In this document: one piece after another, positions 1 through 8,384 of the stretch
How positions within the stretch are numbered: the stretch's first letter is position 1
Layout: every line of letters begins with the position of its first letter
DNA from: Bog-793 sp963823945
Lineage (GTDB): Bacteria; Actinomycetota; Acidimicrobiia; Acidimicrobiales; Bog-793
Direction of reading: 5' to 3'
NCBI GenBank assembly: GCA_963823945.1
Contig: CAWGNK010000007.1
Span: forward strand, 1 to 64,000
DNA: 64,000 nucleotides
Notes under the pieces: generated by a model
What the model was told of the DNA's origin: nothing
Seen by the model: only the letters and a program-made list of their open reading frames with translations
Database searches by the model: none
Program-made: the position numbers and the translations under genes

Positions 1-2153
1 ACCAGACGCCCAACTCGGCCGAGGCGGTGGCCACCCAGAAGCTGACCGGCGGGGCCACCACGACCTTCAGTTACGACACCATCGGCGACCTCACGAGCTC
101 GACGAGCACGGCGGCGACGACGAGCTACAGCTATGACTCGATCGGCCAGATGGCGGGAATGACCGACGCCACCGGCACGTCGGACTACGAGTACACCGGC
201 GACGGCCTCGAAGCCGCCGCTTTGGGCGAGGAAGTCAGCCCCAGTTGGGGAGCGATGCAGGACATCGACGGGGCGATCAGCCTCTATAGCGTGTCGTGCG
301 CCAGCTCGAGCTTCTGTGCCGCCGTCGACGCCGACGGCAACGCGCTCATCTACAACGGGTCCAGCTGGTCGCAACCCAAGGACATCGACGGGAAGATCGG
401 CCTGATGGCCGTGTCCTGTCCCACTGCGACGACGTGGTGCATGGCGGTCGACTCCGCAGGCAAGTACCTCACCTACACTGGCAACGGCATCACGAACACA
501 TGGAGCAGTCCGGTCTCCTTCGACACCGCGGGTACGCCCTTGTTTGTGTCCTGTCCCACTTCGACGTGGTGCATGGCGGTCGACGAGTCTGGCAACGCCC
601 TGATCTACACCGGCTCACCCAACTGGACCACCACGAACTTCGACCGGGCGAACATGGTGACGTCCGTGTCGTGCCGGGCCTCGAACTTCTGCATCGCTGT
701 CGACTACGCCGGCAACGCCTTCACCTACAACGGGTCCTGGACGAAGCCAAAGGACATCGACGGGACGCACGGGCTGGACGCCGTGTCGTGTGACAGCTCG
801 GGCTTCTGCATCGCCGTCGACAACGACGGCAACGAGGTTGTCCGCAGTGGGGGAAGCTGGGCGTCCCGTCATGAGATCGACGGGACGACCCCCCTCTTGG
901 GCGTCTCGGTTGTCAGCTCGAGCTTCGCCGTCGTCGTCGACAACGTCGGCAACGCCCTCATGTACAACGGGTCAGGCTGGTCGACGACGGACGTCGACGG
1001 GATCGAGGAGCTGCAGAGCGCGTCGTGCACGAGTACGACGTTCTGCGCCGTGATCGACCTCGCTGGCCACGCCGGCTTCTACTCGCAATTAGGGACGCAG
1101 CAGCTGATCTGGGACACGAGCGCCTCCGAGCCGCTCGTCCTCTCCGACGGGACCAACTACTACGTCTACGGAACGACCGGGGAGCCGGTCGAGCAGGTCA
1201 ACGTGACCGCCTCGCCGCCGAGCAGCAACCCGGTCTTCCTCACCTACACGCCATCTGACTCGTCGTGGCTGGCCACGAACATGAGTGGCGATGAGCTGGC
1301 CTTCTGGCGCTACGACGCCTTCGGCACCCTGGCGCTTGGCATACCGGACTCACCTTTCGGCTATGGGGGCCAGTACGTCGACAGGACCTCTATCGTCCCG
1401 AGCGACTTCGGCAACATGAGGGCCAGGTGGTACCAGGCACAGACCGGGCAGTTCACCTCCGTGGACCCGGACTTCGCTCAGACCGACCAGGCGTATGACT
1501 ACGCCGACGATGACCCGGTCAACGAGGCAGACCCGTCGGGCGATCTGTTCATGCCCACTGGGCCCGACGGTGGCTCAACTCAGGGGCCATTCGATACGAC
1601 ACTCAATAGCCACATCGCTCCTATGTACTTACAGTGGATAGAGACGACTGAATCGCTCTGTCCTCGCACCGAGGTGGCAAGCTGTGGTGTTGGCTATGGG
1701 CATAGGGATATACAAAACGGCTGGATCATTACCATCACAACCGGCGCTCACATGATCCCCCTATCCGAGTACACCAAGTCGGATGCCGTGCCATTGCTCA
1801 TAACCGACCTAGACGACATGGCTGCGACAGTTCTCAGATACGTCTCAGGTACCACTTCGCTAAACCAGAATCAGTTCTCAGCCGTCCTTGACCTTGCCTA
1901 CAACGGCGGCTTGGGCTCTGTCGGCCCAGGAACTCAACGCGTCATTCGCGACGCGAATAGCCATCAGCAAGTAACGTTCATTGAGGCGTTCGACGCCTTC
2001 AGGAACAGTAATGACTGTCTAGGGGATCTGGGCCGCAGACTCGGGGAAGCTGCCATCTTCGTACAAAGGAAAGGAGCGTATACTACTACTCCTTACCAGT
2101 GGGAAATGCAATATCCCGACTTAGTTTCCGGTGCTCCCCTCTGTCAGAGCTAG
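1..2153 (+). CDS. RHS-repeat polymorphic toxin with C-terminal GH24 lysozyme-like tip (5' end outside window)
   Basis: The frame is open to the left edge and aligns with the inner part of the second RHS gene, so only the C-terminal portion is present. Residues are counted from the GTG at 27. YD-type repeats come first, then about seven 'SVSC...FC.AVD..GNALIYNGS' propeller-like repeats (about 80-350). The RHS core motif follows (RARWYQAQTGQFTSVDPD, then DPVNEADPSG ending near 505). The last 203 residues are a different, lower-GC domain that reads as T4-type lysozyme: Glu539 followed at the T4 spacing by GYGH (556-559), then LLITDLDD, LNQNQFSAVLDLAYNGG and GRRLGEAAIF. RHS shells carry such tips as toxins; a muramidase tip would attack peptidoglycan. 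A lysozyme-inhibitor-family gene follows 11 bp later. The fold assignment is from motifs; the toxin role is inferred. Confidence 0.82.
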   Translation, partial: QTPNSAEAVATQKLTGGATTTFSYDTIGDLTSSTSTAATTSYSYDSIGQMAGMTDATGTSDYEYTGDGLEAAALGEEVSPSWGAMQDIDGAISLYSVSCASSSFCAAVDADGNALIYNGSSWSQPKDIDGKIGLMAVSCPTATTWCMAVDSAGKYLTYTGNGITNTWSSPVSFDTAGTPLFVSCPTSTWCMAVDESGNALIYTGSPNWTTTNFDRANMVTSVSCRASNFCIAVDYAGNAFTYNGSWTKPKDIDGTHGLDAVSCDSSGFCIAVDNDGNEVVRSGGSWASRHEIDGTTPLLGVSVVSSSFAVVVDNVGNALMYNGSGWSTTDVDGIEELQSASCTSTTFCAVIDLAGHAGFYSQLGTQQLIWDTSASEPLVLSDGTNYYVYGTTGEPVEQVNVTASPPSSNPVFLTYTPSDSSWLATNMSGDELAFWRYDAFGTLALGIPDSPFGYGGQYVDRTSIVPSDFGNMRARWYQAQTGQFTSVDPDFAQTDQAYDYADDDPVNEADPSGDLFMPTGPDGGSTQGPFDTTLNSHIAPMYLQWIETTESLCPRTEVASCGVGYGHRDIQNGWIITITTGAHMIPLSEYTKSDAVPLLITDLDDMAATVLRYVSGTTSLNQNQFSAVLDLAYNGGLGSVGPGTQRVIRDANSHQQVTFIEAFDAFRNSNDCLGDLGRRLGEAAIFVQRKGAYTTTPYQWEMQYPDLVSGAPLCQS
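3..1541 (+). repeat. Long direct repeat, copy A (RHS shell module)
   Basis: This stretch is nearly identical to 17052-18602 with a few short indels (offset 17049 at the start, 17061 at the end). Identity stops just after the DPxG motif that closes the RHS core, where the two tips diverge completely. It could serve as a recombination substrate for tip exchange. Confidence 0.9.
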
Positions 2154-2164
2154 GAGATTCCGAG

Positions 2165-2599
2165 ATGAGACGTATAGTATTACTCCTAACCACATGTGCC
2201 ATCCTCATAGTGGTACTAACCGGCGCCGCCTGGAGTGCTAACGTATCAGCCAACCGTGTTGGCTTGAATGCCCGACCGCTCGCCAGCTCGTCTTGTGACA
2301 ATCCTAAATCGAATGTTGCGCTCGAGCAGTGTGTCGCCGCTTACTTGAAACAAGACCAGAAGCTGATGGATAAGAAGGTGGTTCTGGCTGAAACGTACTT
2401 CCGGAAACCGTTGGTAGCCAATGCACAGAAGGGGTTTCAAAGTTATGTCAACGCGGAGTGCTTGGTCGGTCCTTCTTCGACTTACCCTGGAACTGAGTAT
2501 CCAGTGTTGGTCTCAAGATGTGAGATTAAGCTGACCGATGGCCGCATTCAGCAGATTGATGACGATATTTCGCACGCGAAACAGATGGCTCACTGGTAG
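2165..2599 (+). CDS. Secreted LprI-family (DUF1311) putative lysozyme inhibitor, likely immunity protein
   Basis: A 144-aa protein with an N-terminal signal sequence (MRRIVLLLTTCAILIVVLTG) and then the LprI/DUF1311 pattern: CDNPKSNVALEQC, a D..L.....V segment, FQSYVNAEC, and a late Cys followed by LTDGRIQQID. The ATG is chosen because AGGAG overlaps the stop codon of the RHS gene and the signal peptide starts here. Mycobacterial LprI is a known lysozyme inhibitor. Its position directly behind an RHS gene ending in a lysozyme-like tip makes immunity the simplest role, and export places it where a muramidase would act. GC and codon use are lower than in the chromosomal genes, as for the tip. 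There is no lipobox Cys right after the signal, so it is probably secreted rather than lipidated. Confidence 0.78.
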   Translation: MRRIVLLLTTCAILIVVLTGAAWSANVSANRVGLNARPLASSSCDNPKSNVALEQCVAAYLKQDQKLMDKKVVLAETYFRKPLVANAQKGFQSYVNAECLVGPSSTYPGTEYPVLVSRCEIKLTDGRIQQIDDDISHAKQMAHW

Positions 2600-3045
2600 G
2601 TAGTGGTGGCTCTTTGCAATCATCTGGGGCGCGGACCCCAGCATGATGGAGTGGTCACCGGGGACGGCGACGAGGAGGTCCGACTGGAAAGGATGCTGGC
2701 GCTGGATTCCGATGGGTTGGGTGCGCCGGAGGGGCGTGCCCGTGAGAACGGCCGCGAGAACGAAGCTCTCGGGAGAGCCGGTAGAGGTGGGTCAATCAGC
2801 GACAACGGAGGCGGGAGGAACCCCTGCTAGAGGGGCGAACCGTTCGATAGTGGTGGTGGCCGCTTTGTGCGGACAAGTTGCCAGCGCTCACCGGGGAACA
2901 AGAGGTCCCGGGTTCAAAGCTGACGGCCGCGCAGAAGACACGAGCCTTGGAGGCCGGCGCCTCATGGTGGACACGAAGTGGACACGAACCGTTTCGTTCC
3001 CGGCGGACGGAGGGGCTTGGCGCAGATCGAGACCACCGACAATGC
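2600..3045. other. About 450 bp without a recognisable gene
   Basis: It lies between the LprI-like gene and the tRNA-Leu fragment. The short open frames show no family resemblance, no good ribosome site, and GC patterns typical of chance frames. It may be decayed cassette sequence. Near 2920 there is a T-loop-like string (CCCGGGTTCAAAG), but no tRNA can be folded around it. Confidence 0.5.
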
Positions 3046-3128
3046 CTAGTCAGGGCCTCGCGGCAGATCTGGGGGAACTGGGCAGACGACACCGGTCAAC
3101 TTGAGGGGCTGGTGCCCGCAAGGGCGTA
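3046..3128 (+). repeat. 83-bp direct repeat, copy 1
   Basis: It matches 11708-11790 with two mismatches. It runs from CTAGTCAGGGCCTCG to the end of the tRNA variable arm (GGGCGTA). Only this copy continues into a T-arm and acceptor. The copies lie at the outer edges of the IS-rich block between the two RHS loci. Confidence 0.85.
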
Positions 3129-3155
3129 GGGGTTCAAGTCCCCTCTCCGACACCA
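3063..3155 (+). pseudogene. tRNA-Leu(GAG) fragment or pseudogene, likely integration-site remnant
   Basis: The 3' half reads as a class II tRNA-Leu: TTGAGGG anticodon loop (GAG), variable arm GCCCGCAAGGGC, T-arm AGGGG-TTCAAGT-CCCCT, acceptor CTCCGAC, then A and CCA. A D-arm-like GGGGAACTGGGCAGACG lies upstream. The seven bases at the 5' acceptor position (GCAGATC) do not pair with CTCCGAC, and an extra TCAA sits between CACCGG and the anticodon stem; without it the stem CACCGGC/GCTGGTG would be perfect. So this is not a working tRNA but a 3' half left by integration in the anticodon region. Confidence 0.6.
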
Positions 3156-3156
3156 C

Positions 3157-4393
3157 TGTCCTGTCGCGAGACATCGGAGACGATGTCGCGAGACATCGTA
3201 GACACCCCGGCTAGCTCATCGGCTGGTAGTTCCGCGAGGGGTCCAGTTCGAACTGGCGGATGAGCTCGCCTTCTTCGTTGACGATTCGCACCTCGCGCCC
3301 GGAGACGAAGATGGCGACGGCCTCGCCGGCGTGGGCCCGCCCGACCCCGACGTGGTGGAGCCGCCCGTTGTGGCGCAGGGTGAGCTTGCCCCCCGGATCG
3401 ACCCGGTCGTGGCGGAGGCGGTGGCCGCCCGGCGCCGACGGCAGCCGGGGATGGGCCTTGGCCCGGGAGGAGAAGACCTCGGCGGGGGTGCGTCGTCCCA
3501 GCGAGCGGTGCGGGCGGGTGGTGTTGTAGTACTCGACGAACCGGTCGACCTGGGCCTGGAGGGTGCGCAGCGACCCCGGGGCGGCCTGGCGGTGCAGGTA
3601 CTTCTTCATCGTCTGGTGGAACCGCTCGACCTTCCCGCAGGTCTGGGGGTGATAGGGCCGGGAGTGCTTGAAGTCGACGCCCAGCGAGGCGAGCTCGGCC
3701 TCCAGGGCGCCGACACCGAAGCGGTAGGCGGCGGTGAAGATCGCCCCGTTGTCCGAGAGGACCGCCGCCGGGGCGCCGAACCGGCTGATCGAGTGGGAGA
3801 ACACCGCCACCACGTCGGGGGCGGTGTAGACGCTGCGGGCCCGGGCCCCGACGCACAGGCGGGAGTGGTCGTCGATCACGTTCAGGATCTCGACGTCGCT
3901 CCCGTCGGCCAGGCGGACGTGGGTGGTGTCCATCTGCCAGCACTCGTTGGGGAGCTCGGCGACGAAGCGGACGTAGGAGTTCCGGGGACGCTTGTGGGGC
4001 TGGGGGGTGACGAAGCCCCGGGCCCGGAGCACCCGCCAGATCGTCGAGACCGACGGGACCTGGCGGTGGCGCTTGGCCAGGTGCTCGTGGATCGTCTCGG
4101 GCCCGGCGTCCCAGCCGGCGTCCGCGAGGGACTTTCTCAGCCGCACGATCTCGTCTTCGAACAGGTCGGAGATCCGGCCAGGCGAGCGGTGCGGGCGCCT
4201 CGAGCGGGGGACGAGCCCGGGCTCGCCCTCGGCCTCGTAGCGGGCGAGGAGCTTGTAGAGCCAGCTCCGGTGCATGCCGTTGGCCGCCGCCAGCTCGGCG
4301 ATCGGCGTTCCCTCCATAAGGTGGCGCTCGATGAGGAAACGTCCCTTGTCCACCGGAGACCCCTTTCGTCACTGTCTCCGATGTCTTGACACA
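3157..4393. mobile_element. IS481-family insertion sequence
   Basis: About 1.24 kb around one transposase gene. Imperfect inverted ends start with TGT and share the core GAGACATCGGAGAC: left end 3157-3185, right end the complement of 4372-4393 (TGTGTCAAGACATCGGAGAC). It is inserted immediately after the tRNA-Leu 3' end. The exact outer base is uncertain because the left end carries a doubled TGTC. Confidence 0.75.
3211..4353 (-). CDS. IS481-family transposase
   Basis: A full-length 380-aa DDE transposase. The N-terminus has a helix-turn-helix (ERHLMEGTPIAELAAANGMH). The catalytic core shows the first Asp in WQMDTTHVRL, the second in LSDNGAIFTAA and the Glu in HPQTCGKVERFHQTMKKYL, followed by the family's YNTTRPHRSLGRRTPAEVF. 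No frameshift or stop is seen and the terminal repeats are intact, so the element may still be active. It is transcribed on the minus strand within the IS ends. Confidence 0.93.
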   Translation of the reverse strand: MDKGRFLIERHLMEGTPIAELAAANGMHRSWLYKLLARYEAEGEPGLVPRSRRPHRSPGRISDLFEDEIVRLRKSLADAGWDAGPETIHEHLAKRHRQVPSVSTIWRVLRARGFVTPQPHKRPRNSYVRFVAELPNECWQMDTTHVRLADGSDVEILNVIDDHSRLCVGARARSVYTAPDVVAVFSHSISRFGAPAAVLSDNGAIFTAAYRFGVGALEAELASLGVDFKHSRPYHPQTCGKVERFHQTMKKYLHRQAAPGSLRTLQAQVDRFVEYYNTTRPHRSLGRRTPAEVFSSRAKAHPRLPSAPGGHRLRHDRVDPGGKLTLRHNGRLHHVGVGRAHAGEAVAIFVSGREVRIVNEEGELIRQFELDPSRNYQPMS

Positions 4394-4432
4394 TCAGCGG
4401 CGTCGGTGTCGCCTATGTCATGAAATCGCGCA

Positions 4433-4448
4433 CCCTCTCCGACACCAC
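4433..4448 (+). repeat. Second copy of the tRNA-Leu 3' end, candidate att site
   Basis: CCCTCTCCGACACCAC is repeated exactly from 3141-3156, the acceptor/CCA end of the tRNA-Leu fragment. It lies about 85 bp beyond the 3' end of the tyrosine integrase gene, the usual place for an att core. The 16 bp is too long for a typical IS481 target duplication, so a tRNA-targeting element is the better reading. Confidence 0.5.
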
Positions 4449-4533
4449 CTCTGAACTGCTGAAACGTGCTCTGGATCCAACTGCAGACGCTTGGCACTGC
4501 CGTCCTCGTTGAACAAACGTTGAATAGCGACTT

Positions 4534-5379
4534 TCAGTGACCGTCGAGCGGTAACACGTTCGATCGTGTTTCCGATTCCAGCTGCATCAGGTCGCCCAGT
4601 CGCTCGGCGATCGCTTGATCCCGCTCAAGGGTGGCGTGTTGGTACCGCATCGCCACGGTTGGGGTGCGGTGACCGAGTCGCTGCATCAACTCGGCGACCG
4701 TTGCTCCGGTCTGCGCCGCCCAGGTGGCACCTGAGCCACGTAGGTCGTGGAAATGGATTGGCTCGACGCCAGCCCTCCGACAGGCTCGACGCCACGTGTG
4801 CACGAACTGGGTGCGCCGCATCGGAAGCCCGTTGGTGGAAGTGAATACAAGTGCACTCGGTTCAGGACCGACGTAAGCCTCAACGTGTGCTTCCAGCGCT
4901 GACATCAAGGGCGAAGGGATGGCTACGGTGCGCATGCTCTCTGCTTTGGGCTTTGTGAACTCAATGCGGCCGCCTGCCAGCTCGATGGCTTGCTGTTCAA
5001 CCCTCACCGTGCGGTGGAGCACATCGATGTCTCGCCGGCGTAGGCCGGCGAGTTCTCCAAATCGGAGCGAGCAATACGCAGCGAGAAGCACCATCGCCCG
5101 GTACCGCGGCTCAATGGCTCCAGCGATGTTGGCGACCTGACCGGGTGTGGCAATCGGTCGCTCGGGTGAACGGTCACGACCAGCGCCTTTGATGCGGCAT
5201 GGGCTTGATCGGATCAAACCGTCATCGACCGCTTGATTGAGAATCACCCGAGCGAGCTTGTACGCCTTGCCGGGTTGGGTGGAGTCCGGTTTCTTTGAGG
5301 TCTGCTCGACAAACCAGGTGCGCCAACGTTCGGGCGTCAGGGCGCCCAGGGCGACGTCTCCGAAGTGCGGCTCTGTCAA
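4534..5379 (-). CDS. Tyrosine recombinase (phage-type integrase), N-terminally truncated
   Basis: The open frame of 281 aa contains a complete catalytic domain: Arg in YCSLRFGELAGLRRRDID, HDLRGSGATW (HxxR), LGHRTPTVAMRYQHA (His and catalytic Tyr). Before it is only part of the core-binding domain (EPHFGDVALGALTPERWRTW). The frame's TTG start lies in the end of an IS21 remnant that begins at 5374, so the real start and DNA-arm-binding region are lost; relatives are about 370-400 aa. It probably belonged to the element that used the tRNA-Leu 3' end next to it. Likely non-functional. Confidence 0.85.
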   Translation of the reverse strand: MTEPHFGDVALGALTPERWRTWFVEQTSKKPDSTQPGKAYKLARVILNQAVDDGLIRSSPCRIKGAGRDRSPERPIATPGQVANIAGAIEPRYRAMVLLAAYCSLRFGELAGLRRRDIDVLHRTVRVEQQAIELAGGRIEFTKPKAESMRTVAIPSPLMSALEAHVEAYVGPEPSALVFTSTNGLPMRRTQFVHTWRRACRRAGVEPIHFHDLRGSGATWAAQTGATVAELMQRLGHRTPTVAMRYQHATLERDQAIAERLGDLMQLESETRSNVLPLDGH

Positions 5380-5499
5380 CGCCGGTCCAAAACTGCGCGG
5401 TAATCGCCGGTCGAGAACTGCGCGTTCAGTGCGGATCTAGAACGACCACCTCCTGTCCCCGATCCTTCAGGCGGTAGCTGTCGCCCTGGAGGACGATCA
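5374..5499 (-). mobile_element. IS21-family remnant (istB tail and terminal repeats)
   Basis: Begins with TGTCAACGCCGGTCC at 5374, a typical IS21-like end with a second internal CCGGTCGAGAACTGC repeat. On the minus strand 5499-5426 encodes VLQGDSYRLKDRG then QEVVVLDPH and stop, the C-terminal tail of an IstB protein. The rest is missing because another IS21 element begins at 5500. This fragment is what truncates the integrase gene. Confidence 0.7.
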
Positions 5500-5563
5500 T
5501 GTGAATGCTGATCGAAAACAGGAGCGCGCGCCGGTCGAAAATCGGAGCACTTTGAGCTTGAAA

Positions 5564-6388
5564 CTACTTGGTGATCGGAGCTTGGTCCACAGGCTGGCTG
5601 CCTGAGGGATTGGCTGATTGCTTGGCTCGCCGGGATCGGGCCTTGGCGTCTTGGAGCCGGTAGCTCTCGCCCCTGGTCTCGATGATGTGGCAGCGGTAGG
5701 TGAGCCGGTCAAGCGTCGCCCCGGTGAGTCGCTCGGAGCCGAGAACCTCCGTCCAGGACTCGAAGGGCAAATTGCTCGTGACGATCAGGCTCGTGCGCTC
5801 GTAGGCGGTCGAGATGACGTCGAAGAGCAGCTCGGCACCGACCTTGGAGGCCGGGACGTAGCCCAGTTCGTCCAGCACGAGGAGGTCCAACCTTGCGAGC
5901 TGGCCCTTCAGCCGGAGAAAGGTGCGCTCGTCTCTGGCCTCGATGAGGGCGGTCACGAGCTCGGTGGTGCGGAAGAAGCGGACCTTGTAGCCCTGGTGAC
6001 AGGCCTGGACGGCGAGGGCGGTGGCGAGGTGGCTCTTCCCCGTGCCGGGGTTGCCCACCATGATCACGTTCTCGCGCTTGTCGATGTACTCACCGCGCGC
6101 CAACTCGGCGATCAGCATCTTGTTGACCGACGGGCGGGCCGCGAAGTCGAAGCTTTCGAGGGTCTTCAGCGTCGGGAACCGTGCCGCCTTGAGGCGTCGC
6201 TCGGCTGAGCGTTTCTCCCGGTCCAACAGTTCGAGCTCGAGAAGCTGCAACAGGTAGGTGAGGTGGTCGACGTTGTCGGCAGCCGCCTGTTTGGCCACCT
6301 TCTCGCACTCGGCCCCGATCGTCGGCAGCCGCAGGGCCTTCAGGTGGTGGTGCAGCAGCACGACGGACTTGGTCTCCAGACTCTTCAC
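5564..6388 (-). CDS. istB: IS21-family helper ATPase IstB
   Basis: 274 aa, full length. N-terminal IstB domain (LHHHLKALRLPTIGAECEKV), then an AAA+ ATPase: Walker A VGNPGTGKSHLA near residue 110, Walker B LLVLDELGYVPAS, sensor region VTSNLPFESW, and the C-terminal YRCHIIETRGESYRLQDAK. IstB works with the IstA transposase in target selection. It is downstream of istA on the same strand. It is intact, but its istA partner is not, so this copy should not move without help in trans. Confidence 0.93.
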   Translation of the reverse strand: MKSLETKSVVLLHHHLKALRLPTIGAECEKVAKQAAADNVDHLTYLLQLLELELLDREKRSAERRLKAARFPTLKTLESFDFAARPSVNKMLIAELARGEYIDKRENVIMVGNPGTGKSHLATALAVQACHQGYKVRFFRTTELVTALIEARDERTFLRLKGQLARLDLLVLDELGYVPASKVGAELLFDVISTAYERTSLIVTSNLPFESWTEVLGSERLTGATLDRLTYRCHIIETRGESYRLQDAKARSRRAKQSANPSGSQPVDQAPITK

Positions 6389-6435
6389 GGTGGTGTTTCC
6401 TTTCTCTTGCTGGCGCGATCAGCGCCGAGGAGGCC

Positions 6436-7931
6436 TCAGGCCCCGATCTCGGTGAGCGCCCTGTAGGCCCCGAGGTCAAGGGCCTCGACGGCGACGGCCT
6501 TCAGGTGCGGGAGTCCGTCCAGGCTGAACAGCCCGACCGGGGTCTCCTTGGCGTGGGTGAGGATGAGCCCGATGGCGTCCGAGCCGGCCGCCCCGATCGC
6601 CAGCGCCCGTTCGACCGCCCCGGTCAGTTCCTGGAGCGTCGCCGATTCCATGAGGCGGAGCACCTTGATGTACTCACGGGTCCCCGCCGAACCGAGGTCG
6701 GCCTCGAGGCGCCGGCGCAGCAGCGAGAAGCATCTGGGGAGCTCCTAGCCCTCGAGCGGGCGGGCGACGTCGAGGGCACCGGGCTTTCTCTCCAGGAGCG
6801 CCAGATAGTGACGGGGATCGAAGCTGACCTGCTCTTTCGACCAGCTGCGCCGGTGGGTGGCCACGACCTCGGTGCCGACAAGAAAGCGAACCTTCTCGAT
6901 CCCGCCAATTGCGGTGACCTCGTGGTGGGCGAAGGCCGACGGCACCGAGTAGTCGTTGCGGTCGAATCTCACGAGCGACAGTGAGTTTGCTCGGCGCCCT
7001 CGACCCGGCGCACCTCGAAGGACTCGGGTGGCAGCGCCAACATGGCGGCCTGGTCGGCCTCGAGGCGCTCGGCCTTTGTCTCGGGCTTTCCCCGCACCCG
7101 GCGGAACAGATCGGCGTAGCAGGAGGCGGCGAGGTACTCGTTCATCTCGGCGAAAGAGGAGAACCTCGGCACGGGGACCAGAAGATTGCGCCGGGCGTAG
7201 CCGACGTGGGTCTCCACGTGGCCCTTCTCGTTGCCCCGCCCGACCCGGCAGAAGTGGTGGCCGAAGAGGAAGTGGCTCTCGAGGCGCAGGAACTCGCTGG
7301 TGAGCTCGCGCTCGCGTCCCACCACCTTTTTGACCGCGATCGAGGTGTTGTCATAGCTGGTGCGCACAGGCACGCCACCGAAGAACTCAAAGGCGGCGAC
7401 GTGGCCTGCCTGGAACGTCTCGGTGCACTCGCGGGGATAGGCCGAGACGAAGTAGGCGTCCGAGTAGGGAAGCGTCATCACCGCCAGCGCGGCCTTCACC
7501 TCGACGCCCGCGATCACGACCGTTGCCTCGCCGAAGTCAAACTGGGCATGTCCCGGAGGGTGCGAGAGCGGCACGAAGACCTCCTTGGGGTAGTGCTTCC
7601 TACGTGCGACGGCCGCCCTCACCTGGGAGGAGCAGCCCATGTAGCCGTATTCGTCTCTGAGCCGCTCATAGATGCGTTTGGCCGTGTGGCGCTGCTTTGG
7701 CGGAGCGGTCTTGTCGGCTTCCAGGATCTCGTCGATGACGGGAAGGAACTTGCCGAGCTTGGGCATTCGGCGTGGGACGCGCTGGCGATAGCCGGGCGGT
7801 TCGGGGTGGGCCAGGATCTTCTCCAGCGCCTCGGCGCTGATCCGGTAGTCCCTTCGGATCGAGCGCTTCGAAGCGCCCTCCACGAGCACCTTGCGCCGGA
7901 TCTCTGTCCACATCTCCATGTCGGTGTGCAC
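6436..7931 (-). pseudogene. istA: IS21-family transposase IstA, disrupted
   Basis: Reading from 7931, frame 1 gives the HTH (ASKRSIRRDYRISAEALEKI) and the catalytic core: QFDFGEATVV (Asp), TSYDNTSIAVKK (Asp) and GNEKGHVETHVGYARRN (Glu). It then stops at about 6969. A one-base loss moves the rest to another frame (MRFDRNDYSVPSAF...). A further in-frame TAG at 6745-6747 replaces an expected Trp in LEG(W)ELPRCF, after which the C-terminus (LRLMESATLQELTG...) is open to 6436. One frameshift plus one nonsense codon make it a pseudogene. Confidence 0.85.
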
Positions 7932-8069
7932 CTTCCTCGCGTCTCCTCGCCCAGCTCCAGGCGAGAAGCCTGAGGGCTGGACCGAGCAAGACCAGGGATG
8001 GTCGGGTGCTCCGATTTTCGATCAGCGCGAAACGGTCAGCAGGTGCTCAGTTTTCAGGCGTCGTCGACA

Positions 8070-8384
8070 TACAGCGGCGCAATCGATTGACCAGTTCCTT
8101 AGCTCTGACCGTTGAGAGCGTGTGCGACGAAGGACCATCGGGCTAGGAGTTGGAACCCCGCCGCAGTGACGCAGAAATCGAGGCATGATCGTCACAGCCA
8201 AGCTGTCCTGGGAAGCGGGTCAAGCTCGGAACCGCCGTCTGGTCGGCTCAAGTAACCTTCTAACCTTCGCACCTGGCGCGCATGTCGTGGGCGTACCGGT
8301 GGCGATCGGCACCGCTTCGTTCCAGCTCCACTGCACGAAATCGGAACAACATGGTATGCCTTTGTCCGTCTGAGAGGAGCGTCA
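8070..8384. other. 315-bp gap between IS21 and the secreted propeller gene
   Basis: No gene is recognised. Bases about 8167-8220 (GACGCAGAAATCGAGGCATG and onward) resemble 25523-25578, a weakly conserved repeat of unknown origin. A good ribosome site (GAGAGGAG) closes the gap just before 8385. Confidence 0.5.

Larger units (their letters stand above)
5500..8069. mobile_element. IS21-family insertion sequence with defective istA
   Basis: About 2.57 kb containing istA (broken) and istB (intact) on the minus strand. The ends carry the multiple internal repeats typical of IS21. GATCGAAAA-type repeats and TCGAAAATCGGAGCAC occur at 5535-5550, and inverted at about 8008-8025. The outer ends are probably TGTGAATGCTGATCG (5500) and the complement of 8069. 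The outermost bases are estimated. Confidence 0.75.

Noticed and set aside
2900..2935. T-loop-like string CCCGGGTTCAAAG suggesting a tRNA
   Set aside because: No acceptor, D-arm or anticodon arm can be formed around it.
2643..3104. Open frames on both strands between the LprI-like gene and the tRNA fragment
   Set aside because: No homology, no ribosome sites, and several overlapping frames of similar length, as expected by chance in GC-rich DNA.
3331..4389. Long plus-strand frame opposite the IS481 transposase
   Set aside because: It is the mirror of a clear DDE transposase gene; its composition (Gly/Val/Asp-rich) is that of an antisense shadow.
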